Source of the DNA: Rapana venosa
Lineage: Eukaryota; Mollusca; Gastropoda; Neogastropoda; Muricidae
Direction of reading: 5' to 3'
DNA: 64,000 nucleotides
Assembly (NCBI GenBank): GCA_028751875.1
Contig: CM054159.1
Span: 2,591,694-2,655,693 of the forward strand
Part shown: positions 56,093 to 64,000 of the stretch, one piece after another
How the letters are laid out: each line of letters begins with the position of its first letter
Position numbering within the stretch: position 1 is the stretch's first letter
The notes under the pieces: model-generated
What the model was told of the DNA's origin: nothing
What the model saw: the letters and a program-made list of their open reading frames with translations, nothing else
The model's database searches: none
Program-made: the position numbers and the translations under genes

Positions 56093-56480
56093 ACTCTCTG
56101 CTCCGCTCTGTGCTGTGCTGATGTACCTACATACCTGCCTGCCGGAAAGTGCCTGGCTGCTTTCAGATGCAGAGGCGTTACTATGTGTGACCCATCTGTC
56201 CATGCATGAGATCGTTTCAGTCATTTTTAGAACTCTGTGTTCTTTCATAATTATAGTCTGTTGTAGTCTTCAAGTCCTAGGATGTGGGCTAGAATCTCTC
56301 TCTGTGTTTCGTCAGGTGGATAGTTCCGTGAAGTGTTTGCTGATCTCCTAGGTCAAGTTTAGTGCAAAACTGCTAGTGCCTTCATCTTTACCCTTGTTTA
56401 CATACATACAGGTGTGCAAAAAGTCAAGTATGCTCGTTAATTAAAGATTCTGTAACTCAGATAAACCCTTCTTACTGGGG
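56093..56480. other. Unassigned sequence
   Basis: Mirrors 25016-25431. No gene. Confidence 0.5.
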
Positions 56481-56484
56481 AAGA

Positions 56485-56506
56485 ATATATATATATATGT
56501 ATGTTA

Positions 56507-56593
<87 letters not shown>

Positions 56594-56600
56594 TATACAC
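56485..56600. repeat. (TA)n microsatellite
   Basis: More than 70 bases of nearly perfect TA after a short interrupted part. Mirror of 24941-25015 but longer. Confidence 0.95.
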
Positions 56601-56784
56601 CTCAGCAACTGATGTAACGATTTCCTGAGAGTCATATAAAAGTCTTGAACAGTTGCGTATTTTTTATGAATATCTATTCGTCTCCTTATAAACTGGTCAA
56701 TAGGGTTGGGGCAATTAAACAATAAATGATGGATTGAAAGGGGTTGAGAACATCAACATGTACTTTTTTTATAGAATAGTTGGT

Positions 56785-57195
56785 ATTCCATGCATTTAGC
56801 CTCCATTTTATATATTAAAATTTTAGTTTCCCTGAACAAGAAATATGTTCAAAGTGCGTTTTCTTCATTTTGGAATACAGACAATGCATAAATATAGCTT
56901 TAATTTCATGGGAGGACAATGCGAGATTGGGATCAAACGTTTCAATGCTGCAATCAGAGGCACCTTGTGCTGCTAAAGAATCAACCAACTCATTCCAACA
57001 AATTCCATAGTGAGAAGGGGCCCAGCATAAAGTTATTTGGATGTCTCTTCTTGTTACACAAAGTATCAAGAATTTAATCTCAAATATAATATCTTTCCTT
57101 ATGTTCCCCTGCCAGTGCTTTAGTGCCTTTAATACTTCTTTTGAATCAACACAAAAAAGAATGTGGTAAATATCAAGAGCAGTATTAGACAAAAA
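56785..57195 (-). pseudogene. RNase H domain fragment of I/Jockey-like LINE
   Basis: A 125-codon frame on the minus strand (57192-56815): YHILFCVDSKEVLKALKHW (motif with catalytic D), RKDIIFEIKFLILCVTRR, ITLCWAPSHYGICWNELVDS (W-x-P-S-H-x-G box and final D), then a C-terminal SKMKKTHFEHISCSGKLKF. This is a clean RNase H C-terminal half belonging to a LINE. It shares the layout of 8895-9850 but differs at many residues, so it is a different subfamily. The first methionine is not a real start. Confidence 0.82.
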
Positions 57196-57402
57196 ATATC
57201 AAGACCATAAAGACTGCAAAGAATTCAGACATAAAAATAGAAATCAAAAAGTTTTCCTAAAAGGAAGATGTTTACACTTGCTGTTGTATCAAAAATCTAT
57301 ATTTTGAACAGTAGTACTTTTATGCTTAATGGACAAGGAGATAGATCCAGCCTGAGTAATACTGGTCACATCAGTTAAATTTTGGTTGAAAAGACCACAT
57401 CT
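57196..57402. other. AT-rich remainder of LINE fragment
   Basis: Mirrors 24156-24350. Nothing else recognised. Confidence 0.5.
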
Positions 57403-57687
57403 GTCGCTCAGTGGTCGGAGCACTCCTTTCCCCCAGTCAAGTTAAGCAGCGTCGAGCGTTACTAGTTGGATGGGTGACCGTTTGCGCGCCTTGGCTTCAG
57501 TACAGTTCCCCCAGTTCACCCAGCTGTAAATGGGTACCTGCCCTCTTTAGGGTCATGGAAGGTAAAGCAGCGAGGGAGAGGAGATGGGCGCCGCCCTCAA
57601 TATGCTGGCCCTAGAGAAGTGAGGTCTCTGACGCCTCGCTCCCCTACGACCACATAGGTTATGGGACTCCTTTACCTTTTTTTTTAT
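57403..57687 (+). mobile_element. 5S-rRNA-like SINE, best copy
   Basis: Order on the + strand: GTCGCTCAGTGGTCGGAGCA (tRNA A-box-like); AAGTTAAGCAGCGTCGAGCG at 57439-57458 (5S box A-like); ACTAGTTGGATGGGTGACCG at 57461-57480 (5S box C-like). Then GCGCGCCTTGGCTTCAGTAC, TGTAAATGGGTACCTGCCC, GGGCGCCGCCCTC, GACGCCTCGCTCCCCTACGA and a T-rich end after CTCCTTTACC. Similarity to 5S rRNA is by recall of the conserved internal control region. The 5S 5' third is absent, so it is not a 5S gene. Five copies or pieces are visible in the window. Confidence 0.82.
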
Positions 57688-58944
57688 TGGTCTGAGGGAT
57701 CCCCAATAAAGAATAGATAATGAAGTATGATGAAGGCCATGACTTAAGTTAGTCACATGAACTTGGTTTTTCCTTTGTGGATCTTCATTATGATTCAGGA
57801 TTTGTCATGAGTCTAAAGTTGGGAAAGGAAAAGTAAGAATGGAAAATGAACGCATCAGTATGTTTTGTCCGTCGTGTCCAACAATGACCTCCAAAACAGC
57901 AGAGGAGGCAGCTGCTGTTTTGGAAATTGGGCAGAAATTTGATTATAGTGGAGATGCCTTGCGCACAGTACATCCCCACTCTCTCGGCCAAGTGGGCATA
58001 AGGACAGTCTGTGATGGAGATGTTCTCCAAAGACCAACCAGCCCCCAGGGCTGCAGCACATAAGGACTGTGCGAGTCAAGCCTCCTAGTCAGAGAGTCAT
58101 AGTCGATCACTAAAGACTAAGCTGTAAAGTGGAACTCCATGAGTGGGAAAGAAAGCCACTGGTCATACAGCCTCTCACTTTGTTGTTGCCCCCAGCATCA
58201 ATGGTTTAATCAACAACTGTGATAAAGTCCAGGAACGCATCCAGAAAGTGGGGAAGGCATACACACTGGGGACAAAACACAGCATTTTAAAACAAAACTG
58301 GGGGACGAGCTAAACTTCAGAGTCTGAAGCGCTGGTACAGCTTTAAAACCCAACACAGAGCAGACTGAAAACAGGTCAGGTGTGTCATGTTTGGGCCTAA
58401 CCCTCCACAGCAACACTGGTGTATATCCTCAGCCACCAGACATGGACAGCAAGGAAACTACCCACAGCACTGTCACAAATCTTTTTTGGGGGTGTAAATT
58501 TAGTGCAAGATCATGTCAACCCGCTGACTGACAGTTTTGTTCAGAGGTGACTGAGGAACACAGAAACAAAAAAATAAAACATTCCACAAAGTAGCCATCC
58601 ATCACTCTGATAGTGGGGGATGTTGTGCTGTGTGATTCTGATGACATTGTGCTGGAGTACACCTGCAGTCAGAACAATCTCCACTTTATCCACTGGCTGA
58701 TCAAACAAACAAAAAACAGAGCATCCTGCTTTCCAAGAACGTGTGAAGTTGTCCTGCCTTGGAAAGGGGAAACCCATTCTCACCTCCCTGCACAGGGAGA
58801 CCAGGGTCTGTGCCCAGCATGATCTACAAGCTGGTTGTGACCTCATTTATGACTGCTTGACCTAATTAATGTGTGGCTTTGCCTTAGGCATGGACTTTCC
58901 TCAGTGTTCATTGTTCATCTCTCTCTCTCTCTCTCTCTCTCTCT

Positions 58945-58980
<36 letters not shown>

Positions 58981-59035
58981 AGCTTCCTGCTGTCTCCACT
59001 CAATTTCGTTCTATGCAGTTGATGTGCCCATAATC
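57688..59035. other. Unclassified segment, clean copy
   Basis: About 1.35 kb mirrored at 22619-23888. Short frames such as MENERISMFCPSCPTMTSKT (57839-58063, 74 codons) and one at 58541-58846 on the minus strand have no recognised domain. (CT)n at 58918-58978 marks the right edge. It could be a non-autonomous element; no terminal repeats were seen. Confidence 0.45.
58917..58978. repeat. (CT)n microsatellite
   Basis: TCTCTCTC interrupted once by TGCTC; mirrors the shortened GAGAGAGAAGG at 22680. Confidence 0.93.
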
Positions 59036-59209
59036 AATATAAATAATAATAATAATAATATATGGAATTTATATAGCGCTGAATCTTGTAAAAACAAACA
59101 AATTAAAGCGCTTGCACTCAACTCATTTACACGCATGCAACTCTCCTTAAACATAGTGAACAACATATTTCAAATCCATGCACGCGCACGCACGTACGCA
59201 CGCACACAA

Positions 59210-59212
<3 letters not shown>

Positions 59213-59283
<71 letters not shown>

Positions 59284-59287
59284 CCAC
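59213..59287. repeat. (CA)n in LINE 3' region
   Basis: About 68 bases of perfect CA within the L2/CR1-like element, mirroring the TG tract at 22360-22470 and corresponding to 16762-16835 in the other copy. Confidence 0.95.
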
Positions 59288-59685
59288 ACACACTCGCGAA
59301 CACTCTTAGGAGGTGAAGGATGCTGTTGGAAATTAGGGACAGACATGAGGGGAAAGTCTCAGGTAGAAAATAAGTGTGGTTTGAGGTGGGATTTGAAGGT
59401 ATCAAATGAAGGCTTTTGGTAAAGTGAAAGAGGGAGTTCATTCCAGGTGGGTGGACCAGAAATAGAGAATGAGCGACGGCCAACAGTGGTTTGTTTGAAT
59501 CTGGGTGTTCGAAAGAACAAAGTATCTGCGGCTGAACAAAGGGAACGGGATGGAGTATACAGGTAAAGGCAGTTACAGAGATAAGAGGGTGCAGATTTGT
59601 GGTGACATGTGAAAGGCCAACCTAAAGAGAATTACAGTAGTCTAAACGTGAAAGAATGAGAGATGTGACAAGCTTGGATGTTGCG

Positions 59686-60144
59686 TCAGTGGACGGATAC
59701 GAATCCGCTTATGCACCGTAATTGATAGTAGCAAGACTGGCAGGTCTGGGTGATGAATTTTTTCATAGAGTGTGTGTTGTCAAGAACTACTCCTAAATAC
59801 TTCACAGAGTTGGACAAATGAACTGACATATTGCCGAATTCTATTGAAGTTGTGTTGGAGGAGAGTTTATGTTTGGTCCCTATGAGCATGGCTTCGATTT
59901 TATCGGCATTAAGTTGTAACTTGTTCTGAGTCATCCAGTTTTTTTGAATGTCTTGAAGGCAGTAGGACATATTTGTCAAGAGGGAAGGCAAGTTTTCAAC
60001 AGTATCACTGCACTGAAGCTGAGTGTCATCTGCATAGAAATGATGATCAATATGGTGGTTGTTTATTATATGTGAGAGTGGAGCAGTGTAGAGAGTAAAG
60101 AGAACAGGGCCAAGGACTGATCCCTGCGGAACTCCACATTCCAT
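59686..60144 (-). pseudogene. Reverse transcriptase fragment of L2/CR1-like LINE
   Basis: Minus-strand frame: MECGVPQGSVLGPVLFTLY, DHHFYADDTQLQCSDTVE (catalytic YADD), LQLNADKIEAMLIG, SVKYLGVVLDNTHSMKKF. It ends early at a stop near 59686. Continues the segment at 60516-60734. Differs from the 15747-16361 copy at scattered residues and by a one-codon frame scar at QKNWMT. Confidence 0.85.
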
Positions 60145-60515
60145 TTTGACAGGTTTTGATTGAATTTTGTTTACAATAACTTTCTGGAACCGGTCTGTGA
60201 GGTATGAAGTAAACCAGGTGAGGGCTGTGCCATTAATACCAAACGTATTTTGGAGGGGAGAAAGAAGAATTGAGTGATCTATAGTGTCAAAGGCTGCAGA
60301 TAAGTCAAGAAGAGTGAGGAGGGAGATTTTTCCTGCATCAAAAGCAAGTAGAAGTGTATCTAAAGTGTAGACTAGGGTGGTTTTGGTGCTGTGGTTGGGG
60401 CGATAGGCAGATTGAAAAGGGGGAAGGAGATCATTGGAATGAAGGTGACTATTGAGCTGTTTGAGAACAACCTTTTTCTAGTACTTTAGAGACAAAGGGT
60501 AAGTTTGAGACAGGT

Positions 60516-60734
60516 CTATAATTCTTCAGAAGGTTGGGATCGAGGTCGTGCTTTTTTCAATAGCGGTGTGACTATTGCGGTTTTAAGAGCTGATGGAAAA
60601 TTTCCTGACACAAGAGATGACTTTACTATTTTAGTGATAATAGGTACCAGTTGCCGAAGGCATTGTGAGAAAACAGGAGCAGGTATGGGATCAAGGTCGC
60701 ATGATTTTATAGTCATTTCCTTCAGAGTTGTCAT
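60516..60734 (-). pseudogene. N-terminal reverse transcriptase of L2/CR1-like LINE
   Basis: Minus-strand EMTIKSCDLDPIPAPVFSQ, QLVPIITKIVKSSLVSGNFP, ALKTAIVTPLLKKA. Frame shifts after the last residues; NYRPVSN continues in another frame at about 60520-60480. Confidence 0.82.
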
Positions 60735-60820
60735 GATTTCTTTTTCACTTGTGGGATGGAAGGAAAAGAGAGGAGTGCCAGTGAACTGGCGATCAGGAGG
60801 CGCAGGCTGGAATCTGTGTT

Positions 60821-61382
60821 AATGTTCATGTTTTGAGGCAGTTAAGGAATATGTCTCTTGATGAATAAGTAGACTGTGCGTACAAATGATTTGATGTATT
60901 TGGCATTACGTTGAAAGACAGTTTGAAATCAACATGGTGCATGTATACTGATGTAGGGAATTGTCAGTGGAATCCTTTCTTCTCAATTCTTTTCTCTGGA
61001 TCATAGCTTGAATGGGTTTTTTTTAATCGTAGTCTTTGGTCATGGGGTGGATAAATAGAATATAAAGCTTTTCTGTAACCCTTGAAAAGACTCTCTCACA
61101 CTCTCTCAGAAACCAGAGAACCAGCCTTAGGGCATTGACAAACCTTCAGTAGCCCATGTTGTATGCAGTCAGTGCCTCTAACTCTCACCTATTTCGCCAA
61201 GTTATTTTAAATCCAAATTGTGCCCAGGGGTTGCCATGTCAACTTTTGGCATCAGGGGCGGGTTTTGTACATGAGGGAAATTTTCAAACGAATACCCCTG
61301 CCTCAGTGAATCTCAAGACACAGTGCTGTATTGACTGGTAAAGCTTTAACAGCAATAAGTGTCCTTTATTGTTCTCTTCTTG
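60821..61382. other. Unassigned sequence between LINE and SINE
   Basis: Mirrors 20321-20888. TTTTCTGTAACCCTTGAAAA at 61068-61087 resembles the 3' end of the (ATTC)n-tailed element. Confidence 0.5.
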
Positions 61383-61735
61383 CTAAAGAGATAGCCTAGT
61401 GGTTAGAACATTGCGCTCGCAATCTGACCACCCGGGTTCGATTCCCGTTCAAGGGGATATTTTTACCTGGAGTTAACATCAGTGCAGACTCCACTCTCCC
61501 TAAATGTCCTTCTGATGAGACTATAAACCAAGGCCCCCTTGTGCGAACACATGCAGAACATCTTGCGCACATGTTAAATCCTGTTCCACTTTTTGTAAGA
61601 GTAGGCCATTGTGTGCCGTGGGAATAGATGACAAAGCTAACAAAATCGCATACACACGGGGATTGGATGTAAAAAAAAAAGCACATAAGTGCTTATTCCA
61701 TTACCTTCAATATAAAAGAATAAAATAAAGGAAGA
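61383..61735 (+). mobile_element. tRNA-type SINE, full length
   Basis: Head AAAGAGATAGCCTAGTGGTT, ATTGCGCTCGCAAT, CCGGGTTCGATTCCCG; body GTCCTTCTGATGAGACTATA; tail ATTCCATTACCTTCAATATA. Mirror of 19985-20320. Confidence 0.93.
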
Positions 61736-61966
61736 AAGAAAGAATCACAATAATCATTCACAGTTTACAGTAACACTGTGTTTTGTTGCAGGTGTTGAAC
61801 CATGACATGGAATCTTTGTCATAATGATGATGATTACTGGGATTGTTGTGGATTGTTTTCTCCCCTTAGTTGAACACGTGTTTGTGACCAGTCCCCTCCC
61901 CCTGTAACCTTGTGTATGGGCTTGAAAGTTTACCACAATAAACCTTTCTCTCTCTGTCTGTTTCTC

Positions 61967-61997
<31 letters not shown>

Positions 61998-62030
61998 GTC
62001 TATCTCACTAAGTTCGCATGACATCCATCT
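61736..62030. other. Unassigned stretch with CT-rich run
   Basis: Mirrors 19691-19984. CT/GTCT words at 61950-62003. No gene. Confidence 0.6.
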
Positions 62031-62521
62031 AAAACTTGATATGGACATACATTTGAAAAGAATTATGTCTAAGTTTAGACTTGGTATATCAGATATAAAT
62101 GTTCAAAAATTCAGATACAAACAGCATGGTATTGATGACCTCAGGCTGCTATGCCCATTATGTAAGCAAGCACTGGAGGATGAAGTACATTTTGTGTTGT
62201 GCTCTCCAGTATTAGAGGATGTTAGGCAGAATTCATCCCTGTTAAATAATTATAGTAGACAGCCTAATTTATTTAGACTCTGTTTACTCCTGGCATCAAG
62301 TCATCCTGAGGTTGTGCACAGCCTCACTTTATATTTGTGTAAAGCTTTCAGAATAAGAGAGATATTGTTATCCTAAGTCATATTTTTGTACCTGACTTTT
62401 TGTTATACAGTAACATGTTGTCGTTACTATTGCTTTTACCCACACCAAAATACTAAGCAGTTCGGCAACCCCCTTCATGTATGGGCCAATGGCCTTTTGT
62501 GAATAAATCATTCGAGTTGGA

Positions 62522-62523
<2 letters not shown>
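62031..62523 (+). mobile_element. Zinc-knuckle LINE 3' end, uninterrupted
   Basis: Contains the C-terminal coding part (62041-62376) and a 3' part with GTTCGGCAACCCCCTTCATG, GGGCCAATGGCCTTTTGTGA, ending near ATAAATCATTCGAGTTGG before a CT repeat. GTAAAGCTTTCAG at 62339-62351 is the empty target site for the insertion found in the other arm. Confidence 0.78.
62041..62376 (+). pseudogene. C-terminal zinc-knuckle segment of a LINE protein
   Basis: 111-codon frame: MDIHLKRIMSKFRLGISDIN, VQKFRYKQHGIDDLRLLCP, CPLCKQALEDEVHFVLCSP (C-x2-C ... H-x4-C), VLEDVRQNSSLL, then SLTLYLCKAFRIREILLS. This is the nucleic-acid-binding end of a LINE ORF2-like protein. No polymerase is attached. The methionine is internal to the family, so this is a truncated copy, not a small zinc protein. 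Confidence 0.72.
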
Positions 62524-62565
<42 letters not shown>

Positions 62566-62681
62566 TGTCTCTGTGTCTCTCTCTGTCTGTCTGTCTCTCT
62601 CTCCAGATTGGGCCAATGGTCATTTAAATAAATCACCATTGCAAGTGTCTTCATCATTTTGTCTGTCTGTCTGCCTCTCAC

Positions 62682-62766
<85 letters not shown>
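62524..62766. repeat. CT-rich simple repeats
   Basis: (CT)n at 62524-62562 and 62717-62764, (TCTG)n at 62688-62716. Mirrors 13041-13228 with different lengths. Confidence 0.93.
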
Positions 62767-62767
<1 letters not shown>

Positions 62768-63125
62768 TGCTGTCTCCCCTCTATTTCACTTTTTCCATAT
62801 TTATTACTTAATTTGTATCAGTTTTCATGTTAATTTTCGAATCATTTGAGAATTATGTTTTTATTGAACGCATATCTCTTTTCTCGACAAAAAAATCTAT
62901 GTAACTCTTGACATTAATGTTCAGGCCAGTTGAGGATTATGTATTGTTAAATATACACTTATCTTTTGATATCATGTTGTCCTTGTTGTAGTAGGTTTTT
63001 TCCCTTATTTTGTTGATAGTTCCTAATCAGGGCAAGGGCCGCATGAAAAAAAGTATGGGCATGCTTATTCTGTTATCCTTGAAACATAAAGATTCATTTA
63101 TTCATTCATTCATTCATTCATTCAT
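62767..63125 (+). mobile_element. 3' end of the (ATTC)n-tailed retroelement, clean copy
   Basis: AATCAGGGCAAGGGCCGCAT, GGCATGCTTATTCTGTTATC, CTTGAAACATAAAGATTCAT then (ATTC)n at 63092-63139. Upstream AT-rich sequence has no long frame. The end resembles the tRNA-type SINE end (TGCTTATTCCATTATCCTCG). Confidence 0.6.
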
Positions 63126-63132
63126 TCATTCA

Positions 63133-63202
<70 letters not shown>

Positions 63203-63314
63203 TTCTCTGTCTGTCTGTCTCTCTGGCTCTGTCTGTCTGTCTGTCTCTCTCTCTGGCACTGTCTGTCTTATCTGTCTGTCTCTGTCTGTCTGTGTGTCTG
63301 TCTGTCTGTCTGTG

Positions 63315-63365
<51 letters not shown>
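63126..63365. repeat. CT and TCTG microsatellites
   Basis: (CT)n at 63138-63196, TCTG/TGTC words to 63322, (CT)n to 63362. Mirror of 12450-12680, longer here. Confidence 0.93.
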
Positions 63366-63367
<2 letters not shown>

Positions 63368-63443
63368 TTAACCCAAGTATACTATATATGGGCCCGATCG
63401 AGTATGTACGCCTGCATGTGTGGATGCTGCATTCAGTATCTGT

Positions 63444-63480
<37 letters not shown>

Positions 63481-63605
63481 GTGTGCATGCGAGCGTGCGC
63501 GCGCGTATATGTTTGTAAAGGGGGAGGGGGGGTAGGGGGGTATGAGTATGCACACCCCCGTCCAGATCTTTATTTTTTCTTGGTGCCCTTCTCCCTCAGT
63601 GTCCC
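63366..63605. other. TG tract and short unique sequence
   Basis: TGTGTG at 63445-63480 with GCGCGCGCG at 63496-63505. Mirrors 12208-12445. No gene. Confidence 0.7.
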
Positions 63606-63955
63606 TGGGGAACCGGATAGCCTAGCGGTCAGAACATTGCGCTCGCAATCTGACGACCGGGGTTCGATTCCCATTCAAGGGGATATTTTCTCCTGGAGTT
63701 AACATCAGTGCAGACTCCACTCTCCCCAAAAGTCCTTCGGATGAGACTATAAACCGAGGCCCCGTAGGCAAACGCACGCAGAACATCTTGCCTACACGTT
63801 AAATCCTGTTCCGCTTTTGGTAAGAGTAGGCCATTGTGAGCGGGTGGGAACAGATGTCAGAATTTACAAAACCGCATACAGACGGGGACTGGATGTAAAA
63901 AAGCACTTTAGTGCTTATTCCATTATCCTCGATATAAAAGAATAAAAGTGTTGGG
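63606..63955 (+). mobile_element. tRNA-type SINE, full length
   Basis: Head GGGGAACCGGATAGCCTAGC, ATTGCGCTCGCAAT, GGGGTTCGATTCCCATTC; tail ATTCCATTATCCTCGATATA then AAAGAATAAAAG. Mirror of 11875-12207. The copy is clean and is a good family reference. Confidence 0.93.
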
Positions 63956-64000
63956 CTTTTTTAAGTTAAGTGTCTGTCTCTCTCTCTGCTTCTTTTTTTG

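Larger units (their letters stand above)
59036..60820 (-). mobile_element. L2/CR1-like LINE, 5'-truncated, clean copy
   Basis: Minus strand from CCAGCCTGCGCCTCCTGATC (60812) to the GCGCTATATAAATTCCATAT plus (ATT)n end at 59040-59085. Same insertion as 20889-22618 in the other arm, shown by identical start and flank. It lacks the endonuclease. Confidence 0.9.
43900..64000 (-). repeat. Right arm of a giant imperfect inverted repeat
   Basis: Reverse complement of about 35.7 down to 11.8 kb, still matching at the window end, so the arm continues beyond 64000. It lacks the 13412-19394 insertion. From about 52.6 kb outward it is clean sequence and is the better reference for the shared elements; from 44 to 52 kb it is interrupted by G-free tracts. 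Confidence 0.85.

Noticed and set aside
57439..57484. Functional 5S rRNA gene
   Set aside because: Only the internal control region resembles 5S; the 5' third and the 3' end are different, and the piece is part of a repeated SINE.
62041..62376. Small zinc-finger protein gene
   Set aside because: The CCHC-like segment matches the C-terminus expected of LINE proteins and occurs in the other arm in the same repeat context.
63606..63690. Functional tRNA gene
   Set aside because: The head is followed by a fixed 250-base SINE body in all copies and the anticodon region does not fold normally.

Overview
The window is eukaryotic, repeat-dominated DNA. One fragment of a conserved gene is recognisable: three consecutive exons (3914-5849, + strand) of the mitochondrial inner-membrane AAA protease YME1L1. 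The organism is most likely a marine mollusc, probably a gastropod. This is inferred from intron-rich gene structure, abundant RTE-like, L2/CR1-like and RNase H-bearing LINEs, tRNA-type SINEs and long minisatellites; no marker settles the taxon.

Layout: 1-2581 is a decayed RTE-like LINE. 2582-3880 is a 28-30 bp minisatellite running almost to the first YME1L1 exon. 3914-5849 holds the exons, followed by tandem copies of the last exon's end (to 6365) and a (GAT)n-bearing minisatellite (7141-8133) that stops at a 500-N gap. 8634-11785 is a duplicated block of SINE tail, CA repeat and RNase H LINE tail. From 11.8 kb to 36.0 kb the sequence is a mosaic of SINEs, LINE fragments and minisatellites, ending at a second 500-N gap (36001-36500). 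36.5-43.9 kb carries an RTE-like LINE broken by tracts with no G at all. From about 43.9 kb to the window end the sequence is the reverse complement of about 35.8 down to 11.8 kb.

This inverted symmetry is the main structural fact. SINEs, LINEs and minisatellites at 12-35.6 kb reappear in reverse order and orientation at 64-44 kb. The axis falls at the 36 kb gap plus a non-matching spacer. One arm has an extra ~6 kb nested LINE insertion flanked by a 9-bp direct repeat, and the other arm shows the empty site. The simplest reading is that two contigs carrying the two haplotypes of one locus were scaffolded head to head; a true palindromic duplication is the alternative.

Sequence quality is uneven. 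20-36 kb shows smeared homopolymers although its partner at 55-64 kb is clean. 38-52 kb contains eight tracts of about 300-600 bases lacking G, separated by ordinary sequence.

No prokaryotic operons, CRISPR arrays or intact transposon genes were found. Apart from YME1L1, all protein similarity belongs to retrotransposons, mostly broken by stops and frameshifts. The most interesting repeats are a SINE whose head resembles the internal promoter of 5S rRNA, and a tRNA-type SINE whose 3' end resembles that of another repeat in the window.
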